Shown here piece after piece: positions 37,309 to 51,359 of a stretch of DNA of 64,000 bases (within the stretch, counting starts at the first letter, position 1; each line of letters begins with the position of its first letter). Both the position numbers and the translations under genes were made by a program. The notes beneath the pieces were generated by a model. The model saw nothing but the letters and a program-made list of their open reading frames with translations. It was not told the origin of the DNA and searched no databases. The DNA is from Petrosia ficiformis (taxonomy: Eukaryota > Porifera > Demospongiae > Haplosclerida > Petrosiidae): NCBI GenBank assembly GCA_947044365.1, contig OX345643.1:5830501-5894500 (forward strand), read 5' to 3'.

Positions 37309-37925
37309 AATGCCTGCTGTTGATAGTGAAGGTGACATGCAAACAGAGGTAGTGTAAGAGAGAGAGCAGAGACAACTGCTTAACAAAGGCAATGGCTCAC
37401 AAACAATGCCTGCTGTTGATAGTGGAGGACATGCAAACAGAGGTAGTGTAAGAGAGAGAGCAGAGACAACTGCTTAACAAAGGCAATGGCTCACAAACAA
37501 TGCCTGCTGTTGATAGTGGAGAACATGCAAACAGAGGTAGTGTAAGAGAGAGAGAGATCAGAGACAACTGCTTAACAAAGGCAATGGCTCACAAATAATG
37601 CCTGCTGTTGATAGTGGAGGACATGCAAACAGAGGTAGTGTAAGAGAGAGAGAGCAGAGACAACTGCTTAACAAAGGCAATGGCTCACAAACAATGCCTG
37701 CTGTTGATAGTGGAGGACATGCAAACAGAGGTAGTGTAAGAGAGAGACCAGAGACAACTGCTTAACAAAGGCAATGGCTCACAAACAATGCCTGCTGTTG
37801 ATAGTGGAGAACATGCAAACAGAGGTAGTGTAAGAGAGAGAGAGATCAGAGACAACTGCTTAACAAAGGCAATGGCTCACAAATAATGCCTGCTGTTGAT
37901 AGTGGAGGACATGCAAACAGAGGTA
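37309..37925. repeat. About 95-bp minisatellite, six units plus a partial
   Basis: Units start AATGCCTGCTGTTGATAGTG and contain CAAACAGAGGTAGTGTAAGAG and a GA run. In STRA6-4 intron 9. STRA6-2 has a single partial unit at 18160-18205, so the array expanded after duplication. Confidence 0.95.
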
Positions 37926-39059
37926 GCTGTAAAATTTATTACTTGTTCAACTTGAATTGGCTATATATAAACTAATAATATTGAGCTACTGGTAATTAAT
38001 AACACATTATAGCCTTTATGTGAGCTATGCTGTAATCCTAATGTACATAGTGGATGGCCTCTTAGACTGTTAGCTTTATCAATGCTGTTGTTTACATTCT
38101 AATGGTGGATAAAAACTTCATTTTGTTAAAACAACAATCAACTAATTGGCCAAATTACCCAACCAAAAGAGATGGACACACTCCTCACTCAATTCACTCA
38201 TCGATTTGATAAGGCTTACTAAAAGGGGCTTAATAAAAACAACACAAGTACTTCATTATTATTTACCTGAAATATCACGACAGCAGCAACAGCTGTTACT
38301 ATAAGTATAGGAAGTGGTAGACGTATCTCTGCAATAAATAGATACACTAATAATTTTAGTTTGTTAAATAGAATGTCTAAGCTCACTGTAATATATGTGG
38401 TAAATAGTTCTTTGCTTTGAAGTACTGGTGCTGTTGGTATTAAAACAAACTGGTCTTAGTATAATAATTAATATAATAATTATAATTATTAATATAATTT
38501 ATTTTTTTTACTATGGATATGAAAATCCCATGTGTGGCCACACCAGACTATATATACAAATATATACAGCGTATTACATAATTTTATAATTGATTCATTG
38601 TAGTACAAAATCAGAGTCACCAAGCCTTCCCTTTCCTCTCGTGGTTCCACTTCTGTTAATTTGAAAGGTCTGGCCATGTGAGACTATCAGTGATTTAGCA
38701 AATAATAAAATTTTCAAACACCTGCTCTTTTAAAGATTGTTATATTACCATTTCGTATAGGCAGCAAACTGCAAAAATAAAACTGTTAAAATAGTTTTTT
38801 GGTTAGTACAGTTACAAGGAATAGCGGTCGTGTCAGTTGTAATTTAATTGGTCATGTAGGTTGTTATGGATATACATACATGTAATTATAATCAAATAAT
38901 TGTAATTTAAATTTCCTATCCTGTCTAATAGATGTACAAAGAAGCAAAATAAATATTTTAATTAAATCATTGCTTCTTGATGCATGTAATATGAAACAGT
39001 AGGCATGATAATTGATTATAGTTTGTACATATATCTTCTAAATATTTTAATATAATTAT

Positions 39060-39240
39060 TACTATGGCATATATTTGTACATATATCTTCTAAATATTTT
39101 AATATAATTATTACTATGGCATTAGATGTATGTATCCTGAAATAATTGTTAAATCCTTTGTAACCACACTAACCAAACCCTCTTGATGCATGTAATATGA
39201 GACAGTAGGCATGATAATTGGTACATATATCTTTTAAGTA
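39060..39240. other. Mosaic switch point in STRA6-4 intron 6
   Basis: From about 38405 to 39175 the sequence follows copy 1 (6735-7450). At 39176 (CTAACCA|AACCCTCTTGATGC) it jumps back and follows copy 2 from 19256, so the GATGCATGTAATATG segment occurs twice. An extra local duplication of about 48 bp (TTGTACATATATCTTC...) lies at 39022-39120. Confidence 0.8.
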
Positions 39241-42200
39241 TTTCAATATAATTATTACTATGGCATTAGATGTATGTATCCTGAACAACCAAATAATTAT
39301 TAAATCCTTTTAACTATACTAACCAATACATTTGTTATTTTAACAATTCTATTTTTGCAGCACAGCTGTTGCTCTACCTAGATACCAAATTTAGTTAGTT
39401 TCCGTACAAAATGGCTGAGTGAGTTGAGTAATGAGCTTTTAAATAGTTTGTACTAATCACTTACTGAGACAGCAATTCCTTCACATAGTTGCTATGATTC
39501 ATTGACTGTGGCTGTTCTAATATCTATTAAATAATTATAATAATTATTATTAGTAAAGACAATTTATCAGTAAAAGATATTCATAATTGTGCCCATATGC
39601 CCAGTAAATTCATTCTCAATTGCTACTCAGGAACTTACAGCTTGCTTCCAGAATTCTCCACAAAGACAGATTCTTCGAATTTCTTTGATCAGCTTGTAAA
39701 CATACCATATAATAATGGCAAGAATACATACTAGTTGAGGAGTTATTTGAGCAATAGTTCGTCCATACTATAAAGAAATAATGGTTGAAAGGAATTACTT
39801 ATTTAGACCATGGTAAAGTCTGTTCCGTGAATGACCTTTAGATTATACCATAATAGTGTTGTTTTATAACTAAAACCACTTTTAGTAAGGTATTGCGATT
39901 TTTAGATTACAAGTCAACTGTAATAACTATAACTAACTAAAATGAAAATTGGTCAATAATGGGCACAGTTAGCTAAACTAAAACCGTTTTAGTAAGCCTA
40001 ATATTATTTTAGTTAGTTAACTATAACTAAAATTGTAAGAAACTAGACATACTATAACTACATGTATAACTAAAAGTGGTCATTATGATAGACTAGTACT
40101 ATACTAGAGTTTCATACCACAAATGCTTTAGGAAGATCTGATTCAGAAGATAGTAAAGCAGCCATTTGGTAGATAGTAAGAATGAAACTGTGGAGTAGAA
40201 GTGAATGTGATTACAACTGTCTGTCTGTGTCTTTATCTGTCTGTCTTTGTCTGTCTGTCAGTCGTGCTGCTTGTCTGTGTCTTTATCTATCTGTCTTTGT
40301 CTTTCTGTCTGTCTGTCTGTCTGTCTATATCTGTCTCTCTAATAGTACACTTACTATAGCAAAGAGTATAGACATCCTAATGTATACCCCACAATAGGAA
40401 TTGGTGCCTCCACACAAGCTAGCATTGGATAAGTGATTAAAATCACTATCAATACGGCAATGAAGAGAAGGATTGCTATAGAAATAGATTATGCCTCATA
40501 AGTACATATATGTATAAGGCAAATTTTATAAGTTTGAGTTAGCTAACAGTAAAATGTTTGGGGTAATATGAAATGAGTTTCGGAAGTAAAGAGAGAAAAA
40601 AAAAAGTTTATTTATTCAATAAATCACTAGTGAGGTACTTTTTAACGCATGTTCTGTATTTATAAACATGAACAAGTACTTCAGTTTGATCAAGAATCTG
40701 TGTACTAACACCAGAATTATACTTCTGCAGACCCCAGTATTCAGAGTACACAGAAATGTAGAGACAATAGTGCCATCAAGACCCTTTTCAGCAAAAACTG
40801 GAATGATCAAAGATTCCTCTCTCAACCTTTGGTTCAATTTTTATGAATTATTATAAAAATTCAAATGTCTGGGTTTTCTCTGAGACCATCATATCATACA
40901 TACAAAATTTAAAGTTTGGAAATATTCACCAACATAATAATTACCTGTAGGTATGAATGCAACCCATTTATTAACACCAGTATTAATGCTGAGTGTAGAG
41001 ATCAGCAATTCCAACCACAAAGATGCTTGAGAAGCACATGCCAGTGCATACACAAGACGATGTCTTGGATCAAGGAAGTTTATTGGGCTAAATGTAAGAA
41101 TGAATGAATGGATTAATATAGTTATGATGACAGCTAGATAATACAAAATAATATATACAGTGGACCTCTCTATTCTGGACACCATTGGGACTAAACTGTC
41201 TTGCTTAGAGAGGTTGTCCTCATTACAAGGGTAAATTTATATTATAAAGCACTGTTTGAGACATTTGTAAGTGTCCACACTAATTATAGAGGTGTCCTCA
41301 GCTTTGAACAGAGAGGTTATACTGTATTAACAATTATAGTTCAACACACCTACGTGTGGTTTATCAGAGATACAAGGTGATGGCCCGAGGGATACTACCA
41401 AATGTATTTCCAAGAAACACATAATTATATACATGTATATATAGGTATATTTATTTCAAGTGCTTCCATCCTAGCAATATTATGATTAATTATCTTTTAC
41501 AAGTACTGTCCTGTAAGAAATACTCTTCCCAGCACTGTACATCATGAATATGTATTACATTATAAGTTTCAGTGTGTATAGTCTTCTATATTATACAGTT
41601 CCATGAATATAAAGAGTACAATATAAGTATTAGTCTTCTATATATAAACAGGCCATGAACATACAAGTATCAGTATTTCTGTAAAATCATTATAAACAGT
41701 TCCATGAGTTACCTTATATATGTACCGTAAATTGGGAATATTTCGTCTCTAAAATATTTCGAATTTTTATTTTTCGTATGTATAAATTTTCGTACGTGCA
41801 TACGTTATTATTTATGAATACCGTTTATTTCCATATACCCGTTAATTTTCGAATTGTTAAATTTCGTATGCATACTGTTATACGAAAATGTTTATAGTAC
41901 GAAATTTTCCCGAATTATGGTATATAATTATGAATATAAGTGTAGTATCAGTATTTCTGGAATGGTCTCCCATATTTAATCATTATAAACAGTTCCATGA
42001 ATACAAGTATTCCTTGAATATATCTTTATAACATTATGCATGTATTTAGAATATGAAAGGGAGTGTGTAGTTTGCTCAGAAGCCATGCACAATGTATAAT
42101 TCTTCTGGGTTCACCTACTCTACATTTGTCTACTAAGTAATGTGTAGTGCGTTTTTGCCTATTCGTTAATTAACTAAAGACAGGCCTTTAAAAAAACACT

Positions 42201-42648
42201 TTCTCTTTGTAATTCACTTATGACCTTTGTCTGAAATGCACTATTTGTAATGCACTTAAAACATTATATAATTTTGGGATTATATTTGAAGTAAGCTTGC
42301 ATTTACTGGTCACTTTGTACTTTGAGAAAAAGCATGCAGTAAGTCATTATGAATTATGCATTTCAGACAAAGAAGCATGTCTACTTGAATATATATACAT
42401 ACTTTCTCTGGATCTTAACATTCCAACTTGTTATTAAGTGTTATATATATACATCACAGTACTTACTATACAACAGCTGGTCTTCCACCACAAACATCTT
42501 GAGTGAGTTTAGTCCTTTTCTGTGTGAAGCTCAAAACAATCCAGATGATAAACTAAAGAACAATAGCATATATTAGAATAATATAATTGTGTCTTAAACA
42601 TACAGCAACGAGCAGTAATATAAAGGCAGAGATTTGTACAGCATCCAT

Positions 42649-43173
42649 CACGACGCAACAAAAAATATGCTATATAAAATTTTTTTAATAATAATTAATA
42701 ACCTGTTCCAGTAAAGTCACTGAAGTGTCAAGTTACATGAAAAGTGGTTCATAGATACAGTTCATAAGTACAGTATTTTGAGTAATGTATCTACAGTTAG
42801 TTTTAGTTAGTTTATGAACAAGTAGTAATAGTATAATTTTGTAAAAATTCAAAACACGAAATAATAATAATAATAACTAGCGAAATAATGGCATTTGGCT
42901 GACAATGGTATTATTATATAGATTAAGGAACACAGATAGTTGAATTACATTACAAAATTAATACACAAAATACAAAACTTGTAATATTAGCAAACAATAC
43001 AACATGAACTATAAATACATACATAAAGTAATATTAACATAACATGTCATTTTGCATAAGATTTTAATCTGATGAGTAGTATGTATGATTAGGGAGGTTG
43101 AGTTCCCAGGAGATTTGGATTTGAGAAGTAATTTTTGTTGTTATAGTGAATAGCATAGGAGGAGTCTTGTGTG
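42649..43173. other. Spacer between STRA6-4 and ARMC1-C
   Basis: A+T-rich, no gene seen. Homologous to 23462-23958 without the R1 element present there. Confidence 0.7.
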
Positions 43174-46100
43174 TTACCAGTAGAATGCCTTTCCTATTAG
43201 TCCAGTTACAGAACTAAACCAGCCACCTCCACCATCTACCACACCACTCTTTTCTATAGCCTGTATAACAACAAGTATAATCCATTAATTTGTATTGTAA
43301 TTTCATTATTGTTGTGATTCTAGATAATATTTCACTGGCCATACTACACTTAGGTTTAGTATGTACTACACCTGGAATGTACTACACTTAGAACGCACTA
43401 CACTTAAACTGCCAAAGACGGTATTAATTTTAGTAATTATAATTATCCTTCCCATTCTTTTGTGTATGTCAAAGTTCAGTCCATTGCTTCATTATTGAGT
43501 TACAGTATTAACCTTATGGCATTAAACTATACATAGTATTATATATATATACAAAGTCATCATGAATGTGAATCGACTTTAGTAACGATCTTACTACCAC
43601 TTATTCAGTACACAACATTGAAGCCATAATGTAAACAATGAAGCCATAATAGTTACGTGTACATATCTAACTAGCTATACACGTGTAATTATAATTAGAT
43701 TATAGCGCATTAAAATGCTGCAATCTGATTGGTCAATTAGAGGTTTCTAAATCCCGTAGTAAACCTACTTTTAATTGATTATTAAACCTGTAAGTACTTT
43801 GTAAACCTGTTGCAATGTTGCTATAGGACAATGGACAGAAGCAATACTAACTATAGTCTTGAAATACAAAAGTAAAAGTATCCCTATGGTTGCTTAGCAA
43901 TGACCATTAATCTATCATTGCTGGCTTTCTCAGGTCTAAAACTCAATTAACAACGTATAACAGTCATCAGTTTTTAAATACTTTATTATACTATACTTTC
44001 ACTATCTAAAAATGTAACAACTCCTACACATGTTCCTTTATGCACTGCCACTCATTAACTGATTGAGACCCCTGGGAATGACACAACTTTCCTAAGTACA
44101 TATACAACGAATATAATATTATATAATAATAATAGTATCCATTGAAAGCAATCATAGGGATGGCCTTGCAAGGCATAAAAAATAACATGGAAAACGATGA
44201 ATTCCAGTCATGCAAACAGGCAACACAATATCAAAATAAACTATATTTACAGTCTACACAGTATCAGAGAAATACTCTTCTTCTGTTGTTTTGACTAGTG
44301 TACAAGTTATTAACAATTTTTAACTTACTTTATCATCTTCATGTTTAACATCAATCTCATCTTCAGGTAAATATTCAGGTAACTAGGAGAAAGAAGTGTA
44401 GTGAATTAGACAACAGACAGACAGACAGAGAGCGAGCTGACAGACAGAGACAGACAGACAAACAGAGACAAATAGACAGATAGGCAGACAGACAGACAGA
44501 CAGACAGAGACAGCCAATTCACTTTGACAGGATGTTTATTTTCTTTCTCGTCGTGTAAGTGACTTGGACCAAATGATAATAACACCTACATGTACATGTA
44601 AAGAAGAGGTGGTTTACTATTATAGTGACTTGTACCAAATGATAATAACACCTTACACATTATATGTTATATAAAGTCACCATACAGTACAGTAATTACT
44701 CAATAGTTTCCCTATATACAGTAGTTCAACAGTAGTTTTGACAGTAATTGATGTCCTTGTCAATTCAACACCACAGTAGTGAGACAGTAATTACAGTACA
44801 TGTATAAGATAATCACTGTTACTGTATGGTGACATTTGATTGACATATACTGTACATGCATGTATATACATTGTACATGTACATATAAAGAGGTGGTTTA
44901 CTATTGTTAGTGACTTAAAAAATAACACCTACACATACATACATGTAAAGAAGAGGTGGTTTACTATTGTTAGTGACTTAAAAAAATAACACCTACACAT
45001 ACATACATGTAAAGAAGAGGTGGTTTACTATTGTTAGTGACTTAGATACACATACATATAAAGAGATGGTTTACTATAGTTAATGACTCAGACCATGATT
45101 GCTTTCCCACGGGTTTGATGTATATATATTAATGTTTGTGGCCACTTACATGTATGTGAGTATGCGTTGCATACGTAGTTAAGGAAGTACGTCATTCTGG
45201 GGGGTTTGGTCAATTAATGGGCGTGGTACATATAGGAATGCGAGCTCAAGCTCTACAGACCAGCAGCTGTGTAGCTTACGTAGAAACTGGAACTAATAGC
45301 TAGCTATTCTACCTGAAATATAATCCTAAAGTTCTACAAGGTCCAAAGGTAAATGGATTAGATGATCAAAACTATAATAGGCTGTTGTGTTTCAGACATG
45401 ATAAAGTTAGCCATGATTACTGAATGATGGACACCACAAGCGGTCATAGGGATACTTTTTATGGCCCGTAGGGCCATCCCTATAATTGCTTTCCACGGGG
45501 TTTAATGTATATAATTATATAATTATATATATATATATTCTTGTGTCACTTGCGCGACTATTCGTTGTATACGTAGTTAAGGAAGTTGCGTCATTCCCGG
45601 GGGCTCGGTCAATTAATGGGCGTGGCGCGTAAAAGAACGCGCGTTTGAGCTACTGAGTCAGTAGCTCAAACGCGCGTTCTTTTACGCGCCACGCCCATTA
45701 ATTGACCGAGCCCCCGGGAATGACGCAACTTCCTTAACTACGTATACAACGAATAGTCGCGCAAGTGACACAAGAATATGTACTGACCAGCCAGGAAGAT
45801 TCAGAAAGGATGTAAAACTGCTAATAACTGTTGTATATAGCAGAAAAACAGTATAGATATTATGCAAGAATCTTTAACAAGTAAGTATGATAAGTTGTTG
45901 AGTTTCAGACATGAGGAAGTCATCATTTAGAACCTTGAAGGAGTACCTCAGTCAGTTCATCAGACATCTGTGTATTTAGACTGCAATTAGGCTTACACTT
46001 ACGTCTTCAGGCCCCAGGAGTACACAGAAAGGTAGAGACACTAGTGCCATCAGCAATGCTTAATACATAGTCATCACAAAGCAAATATAGGGATGTTTTT

Positions 46101-49100
46101 TTCTCTATATACACTTGTTTCTCTATACTGTATATCTTGTTCAAATACCTCTTCTCCCAGCTCATTCTTTACAACTTGCTGTGCAGTTAGTATTATAGTT
46201 GAATTTATAGCTCTACAAATAACCTGTGTAAAAAATAAAACATTATCAGTCCAACTGGTAAGCTATCCCTATATGGTGCACCATATGAGCTTATCAAAAA
46301 CACTGTGTAACAGTGAAATAAAGAAAAAATAAAATCATAGAGGGTACAGTCATTACAGTACTAAGTAAGTTATAACTAACTAATTCTAAAATGGCCAACA
46401 ACAAGTCTACAAGAACTACTCCTGAATTAAACACCTGTTCTGAATAAATGCATGGAGTAAGCACAACATTAATGCAAATTAACACCCACCTTGAATAAAT
46501 GCCCATTTGGGTGTGGTCATGGGTGTGTCTGGAAACACACGTCTACATTTGAAAGTGTGTTATCATGCTTTCTAATTAGTTGCTAAGTGTTAGGTTGTTA
46601 ACATGAGAAATGATCATAACAGATATTTTATTATAACTAGATGTAACTATAAAACCAGGCATACTATAACTATAACTAAAAGTGGTCATTATTTTCAAAC
46701 TAAAACAATAACTTACTTCAGGTTTCAAATCACTACGTAATCTAACGGTGCATCTTTGTCTACTACAATCAATTGTGAAACTGATAACTCCTTTTACTGA
46801 CAATAGCTGATCCTCAAGTGCTGATCTTGTATCCTGTGTGTGTGCGTGTGTGCGCATGTGTGTGTGTGTGTGTGCGTTCAAGATTGGAAGTATAGGAATA
46901 TAACTAAACTTCCAGATGGACATGGTGGCATATGAAATGAAATAGAAATGAGAATATTGTTTGGGGTATTGGGTACTGAAGGTACATAAACACAAGTTTT
47001 CTCTCTATAGCGGATCACATACAGAAGGTGATTTTCCCCCCTCAAAGGCCAGTCCCTCTCTCCTATGATCATTATTATGATGCAATATTAAGTTGTCATT
47101 TCCATGTTCTTCTCCCAGACTACATGAAGTCATGGTATCAATTAGTTTATTCATTTCCAGTCTATGCCAATCTATAGTACTACACTATTAATAATTTACT
47201 AAATCGACATTACAACCAGAGAATAACAATTGTGATCTCAAACATCATTTACCTGATCTACTAAACCAGAAACATGTAATACAATAGTCCGGGCTTTTCT
47301 GTTTGAAGCTCCTAAGAACATATTACCACCTGATGAAGGAAGTCTAGCCTGTGCTAGAGGCCTAAAGTGTAACAATATGTGAATTAAACTTCATTGTCTG
47401 TCCTTACAATCAAATGCAGGTCCATTAGTGTTGTTTAGTTATAAACATAACTAAATTACAAGTCTATTGTAAAAAATGGCCAATAACGGGCACTTAGTTA
47501 ACTAAAACTAAAACCCTTTTCGTAAGCCTAATGTTATTTAACTATAACTAAAATCGCAGTCATACCATAACCATAATGTTATTATTGTCATACTACTAAC
47601 AAAACACTAATGTACATGTACATGTACCATGATGTACATGTACATGTACTTATGAATTGCATATAAAAGTCACTGTTTTACAAATTATTATGCTAAATTG
47701 CCTCAATGGAATTACAAATATTTGAAAGCAAATTGTTACCAATGAAAAATCGTACGCTACTTTTCTCATGTTTATAATTATGTATCAATGTATTATTTGG
47801 TTACCATAGTAACCCAAAATAGTGTTGCTACTATTCACCTATATTATCAGTTAGAAGTGTTAGCCGTATCGATATCAATAGCATATGTGCATGTACAATT
47901 CATGAAAGTGGTAGCACATGGAAATTGTAAACAATAAAATGGCTTCCGAAGTTGATGAAGCTTTGATAGCGTCAAAGTAAATATTTCTATTTGTAACAAA
48001 AATATTCAAGGCAGCTCTAAAAAAATTGAGTAGCTCTATTCTATGATTGTTGTGTATTCCTCAAATTGTGTATATCTACTAGATAGCTTGAACAGTTGTT
48101 GGATAGTTGTACACCTCCATGTTAACACACCATCACAACAAAGATATGTGCTAATGACATGATGTAGTTCAATGTTTGCACCTTGCATGGGCTCCTGAAG
48201 GAGGGATTAACAGATCATGAACACCATGAGCTAGTTGGATAATTCTACGATTGTAGTCAGTTCTTCTCATGACATTTCTTAAGCTTATTACTAAACCAAC
48301 TTCATTCTTCATTAGACCACGATTAGAAGGTACCTCCGCCAGATAATGAAGAGCCTATTGTAGATATGACAAGTGATCATAAGGCATGAGATAGCGATAT
48401 ACATGTACACACACACGGATATAGATATATTCAGTGAACTGCTGTACATTTTGAGATGAAAAGTGCGAGATAGCAATATACATGCACTTAGGTGTATAGA
48501 AATATTGAGCCAACTGCCAGAAATTTTGATCTACAACATTCTAGTCCTGCTCCTCATATATTTTGTATACAGTTCGGTTTCAATTTTACCAGACATTCAC
48601 TAGATTTATCCTAAAATGTCCTGCATGACTGGCTGTTTCCATTCCACTATATAGTATATACACACATCACTCACTTCCAGAGCTGTTGCAACTACTTCTG
48701 GATTACTGTTGTCAAGAAACACTACCAAACCAGGTAAACATCCTTGATCCTACATGTATGTAGTAACACACAATGTAATAATTATGATTAACAAGATATA
48801 TTGAGAAAGAAGTATCCCTATAATTGCTTTATGATGACTATGTATCAATCATTGCTGATGGCACTAGTATCTCTACCTTTTTGTGTACTCAAAACTGGGG
48901 CCTGAAGAAGCAAGCGTAACTGCAGTCTAAGTGCACAGAAACTGAGTTACTGGAGTTCTTTCTAAAAGATTTTATATGACGACTTCCTCGTGTATGAAAC
49001 TCAACAACTTACACTTACTTGTTAAAGATTCCTGAGCATTTTTACACCGCTTCTCTTCCTGCTGGTCTGTAGCCCAAGCAAGCGTTCTTTTACGCACCAC

Positions 49101-50056
49101 ACCCATTAATTGACCAAGCCCCCCGGAATGATGCAACTTCCTCAACTACATATACAATACATACACACGTAAGTGAGACAAACATCTATATATATATATA
49201 TAATTATATATAGATTCAACCCCATCAGTGGAAAGCAATTATAGGGATGGCCCTGCAGGCCATAAAAACCAACAAGATTAACAGAAATTGATTTTACAGA
49301 AACATCATATCCACATTACACATGTATGTCCATACATGTATGTTTACATGTAGGTCTGAGGGGGTGGTAATGTTGCTTTGCCAACATCTGATATAAATTA
49401 ATCACTATGATTGGTTTGTGATGTCATCATTAATCATTCCTGACATACTGTATATGCCAATACAAAACCACTATACGTAATTATCTTTAGTTCTACTGTC
49501 AGTATAGTACAGTAATTACTGTCTTACTACTGTGGTCACAACTACTGTTGAAATACTGTAATGTGGAAATGAAACTACTGAGTACTTAATGTCAGTATAG
49601 TACAGTAATTACTGTCTCGCTACTTAGGTCACAATTACTGTTGAAATACTGTAATGTGGAAATGAAACTACTGAGTACTTAATGTCAGTATAGTACAGTA
49701 ATTACTGTCTCGCTACTTAGGTCACAATTACTGTTGAAATACTGTAATGTGGAAATGAAACTACTGAGTACTTAATGTACTGTATGATGATTTTTTATTC
49801 ACAAATATTGTATACTGTACATGATAGTGATGGTGATGATAGTGATGGTAGTGATGGTAGTGATGGTGATGATAGTGATGGTGATGATAGTGATGGGGAT
49901 GATAGTGATGATAGTGATAGTAATAGTAGTACATGTACATCATTATTCTGAAGAAATCAAATAGAGGAATTAATTTCTTACTCTAACGATAGTCGCTCTA
50001 TTTTGAGGATCAACAGTCAAATCTCGAAGTTCTCTTACAACTTGTAACACGTCCAT
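43174..50056 (-). CDS. ARMC1: ARMC1-like protein, complete copy C (254 aa)
   Basis: Eight minus-strand exons: 49982-50056, 48675-48749, 48182-48354, 47253-47361, 46717-46833, 46149-46223, 44329-44382, 43174-43260; 765 nt with stop, phases consistent. Residues 1-105 are armadillo-like (MDVLQVVRELRDL, DQGCLPGL, ALHYLAEVPSNRG, RNVMRRTDYN). Residues 125-208 form an HMA-like domain (KARTIVLHVSGL, VKGVISFTIDC, VRLRSDLKPE, AQQVVKNELGEE). There follow LPEYLPEDE and the C-terminal GGGGWFSS...KAFYW. Human ARMC1 (282 aa) shows the same order and ending. The family sits at the mitochondrial outer membrane and affects mitochondrial distribution. Exon 3 uses the donor AG|gtgcaa: this restores phase into exon 4, and the downstream gtgaac present in A and B is destroyed here. 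It lies head-to-head with the MTFR gene at 52199. Confidence 0.9.
45107..46110. mobile_element. Two abutting R1 elements, the second rearranged
   Basis: 45107-45450 matches the R1 copies at 1930 and 25870. 45460-46110 matches the R1 element at 22930-23455 but contains an inverted duplication (45535-45779). Lies in ARMC1-C intron 6 and is absent in this form from copies A and B. Confidence 0.8.
45535..45779. repeat. 245-bp perfect palindrome (122-bp arms, 1-bp centre)
   Basis: Arms 45535-45656 and 45658-45779 are exact reverse complements around G45657; the centre reads GAGCTACTGAGTCAGTAGCTC. The arm is the R1 core (CACTTGCGCGACTATTCG ... AACGCGCGTTTGAGCTA). Confidence 0.93.
49498..49930. repeat. 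Minisatellite and GAT microsatellite, ARMC1-C intron 1
   Basis: Three about 93-bp units (49498-49780) and a GAT/AGT tract (49817-49930), same as 5655-6090 in copy A. Confidence 0.95.
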
Positions 50057-51206
50057 TAGGATAGACCAACACTCTATGAAGACTATCAGTCAACACACTA
50101 CCTGGTATAAAAAGCGGTAAGAGCAATGGTAGTTGAACACTCACAAACACATAGACTAGTAAGCTAATAACTATAATTATGTTATTACTGTACTAATAGA
50201 GTGATAATTACGTAATAATTAAGGGTGGGAATCGGCTGAGATTCTGAAATCGATAATGACTAAGTGATTGATCATTGATTAAAATCAGTGGAAGTAATTA
50301 GGCCAATTAAGTCAATTAATGTAGGAAACTCCTCCCATTTGATGATCAAAAAGGCTTCCTGTCTCTTCCATATTGTACATTATTTGCTGTCGCATGTTTT
50401 AAAAGTATATCTTTTGGAATAATTAGCATAATCGATATCACATACTATCGGAACAAGTTTTGATATCAATTGATTAATCGATTAATTGATTAATCATCTC
50501 ACCCCTTGTAATAAATAATATATTCCATTTTATGGATTCTCTCTGAGATGGGTCATAATACAAAGAACTGAATAACAACTCCAGCAAATATAGAAAATTT
50601 TTTCCATGAATAGAATGAGTACATGCACACGTATATGTAAATCAAGCTCAGCTATAGTGTGCTCCAGTAGCCATGGAGAGATCACAGGTACTGCCGTTTT
50701 CCCCATATAACTACAACCCATGACATGCGCAACACCCTAGCATCCCATGTTTGTGTAACATAATCTTCCAAGTTGAGTTATTTGAGAGCTAATTAAGAAA
50801 TTATCATTCCAGCTTTAATATGGCTACCATGTTTCTAGGAAAACCCATACTAATACAAAATTACATCATAAATCTAAATATATATATATATATATATATA
50901 TAATATGAAAGATATTATTTCTAGTTTTAACTTACCTAAAGAAGTGAGAAGTCCAGAATTGTTTTCAAGAATATGATCACGTGATAGTCACACAACTATA
51001 ATTTGGTTGGCTGATTAATTCAAATAGTTCTCAAATTTCATTGGACACAAGGTAAGGGAATATATATAATTTCCAGGGAAAGAAGGAAAGAGCCTAAAGA
51101 GGGAAGAACAGAGTAGCAGTTGTCAAGTCTTTAGTTTATAACTTTTTGTAAGTTAATAAAGTTTAGAGTTCAAATAATTGTAATAAACTAACATGTGATG
51201 TTTGAC

Positions 51207-51267
<61 letters not shown>

Positions 51268-51307
51268 ATATATATAATTATATATATATATATAAATAGT
51301 TATATAT

Positions 51308-51338
<31 letters not shown>

Positions 51339-51359
51339 GCATGCTACCATGGCAACCGT

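Larger units (their letters stand above)
33938..42648 (-). pseudogene. STRA6: STRA6-like copy 4: 17 exons, exon 13 broken
   Basis: Minus-strand exons: 42604-42648, 42467-42552, 40945-41087, 40355-40475, 40118-40187, 39639-39767, 38722-38782, 38621-38683, 38267-38328, 37026-37167, 36890-36965, 36434-36515, about 36074-36340, 35885-35995, 35418-35581, 34848-34985, 33938-34149. All except exon 13 are open and match copy 2 in length and phase. Exon 13 carries three lesions relative to copy 2: the acceptor AG is AA, an 8-nt insertion near 36309 puts TGA in the old frame, and one A is missing near 36213. Unless another splice is used, the product ends after about 360 residues, losing the last helices and tail. 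The 5' half is nearly identical to copy 2; exons 7-8 follow copy 1. Confidence 0.75.
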
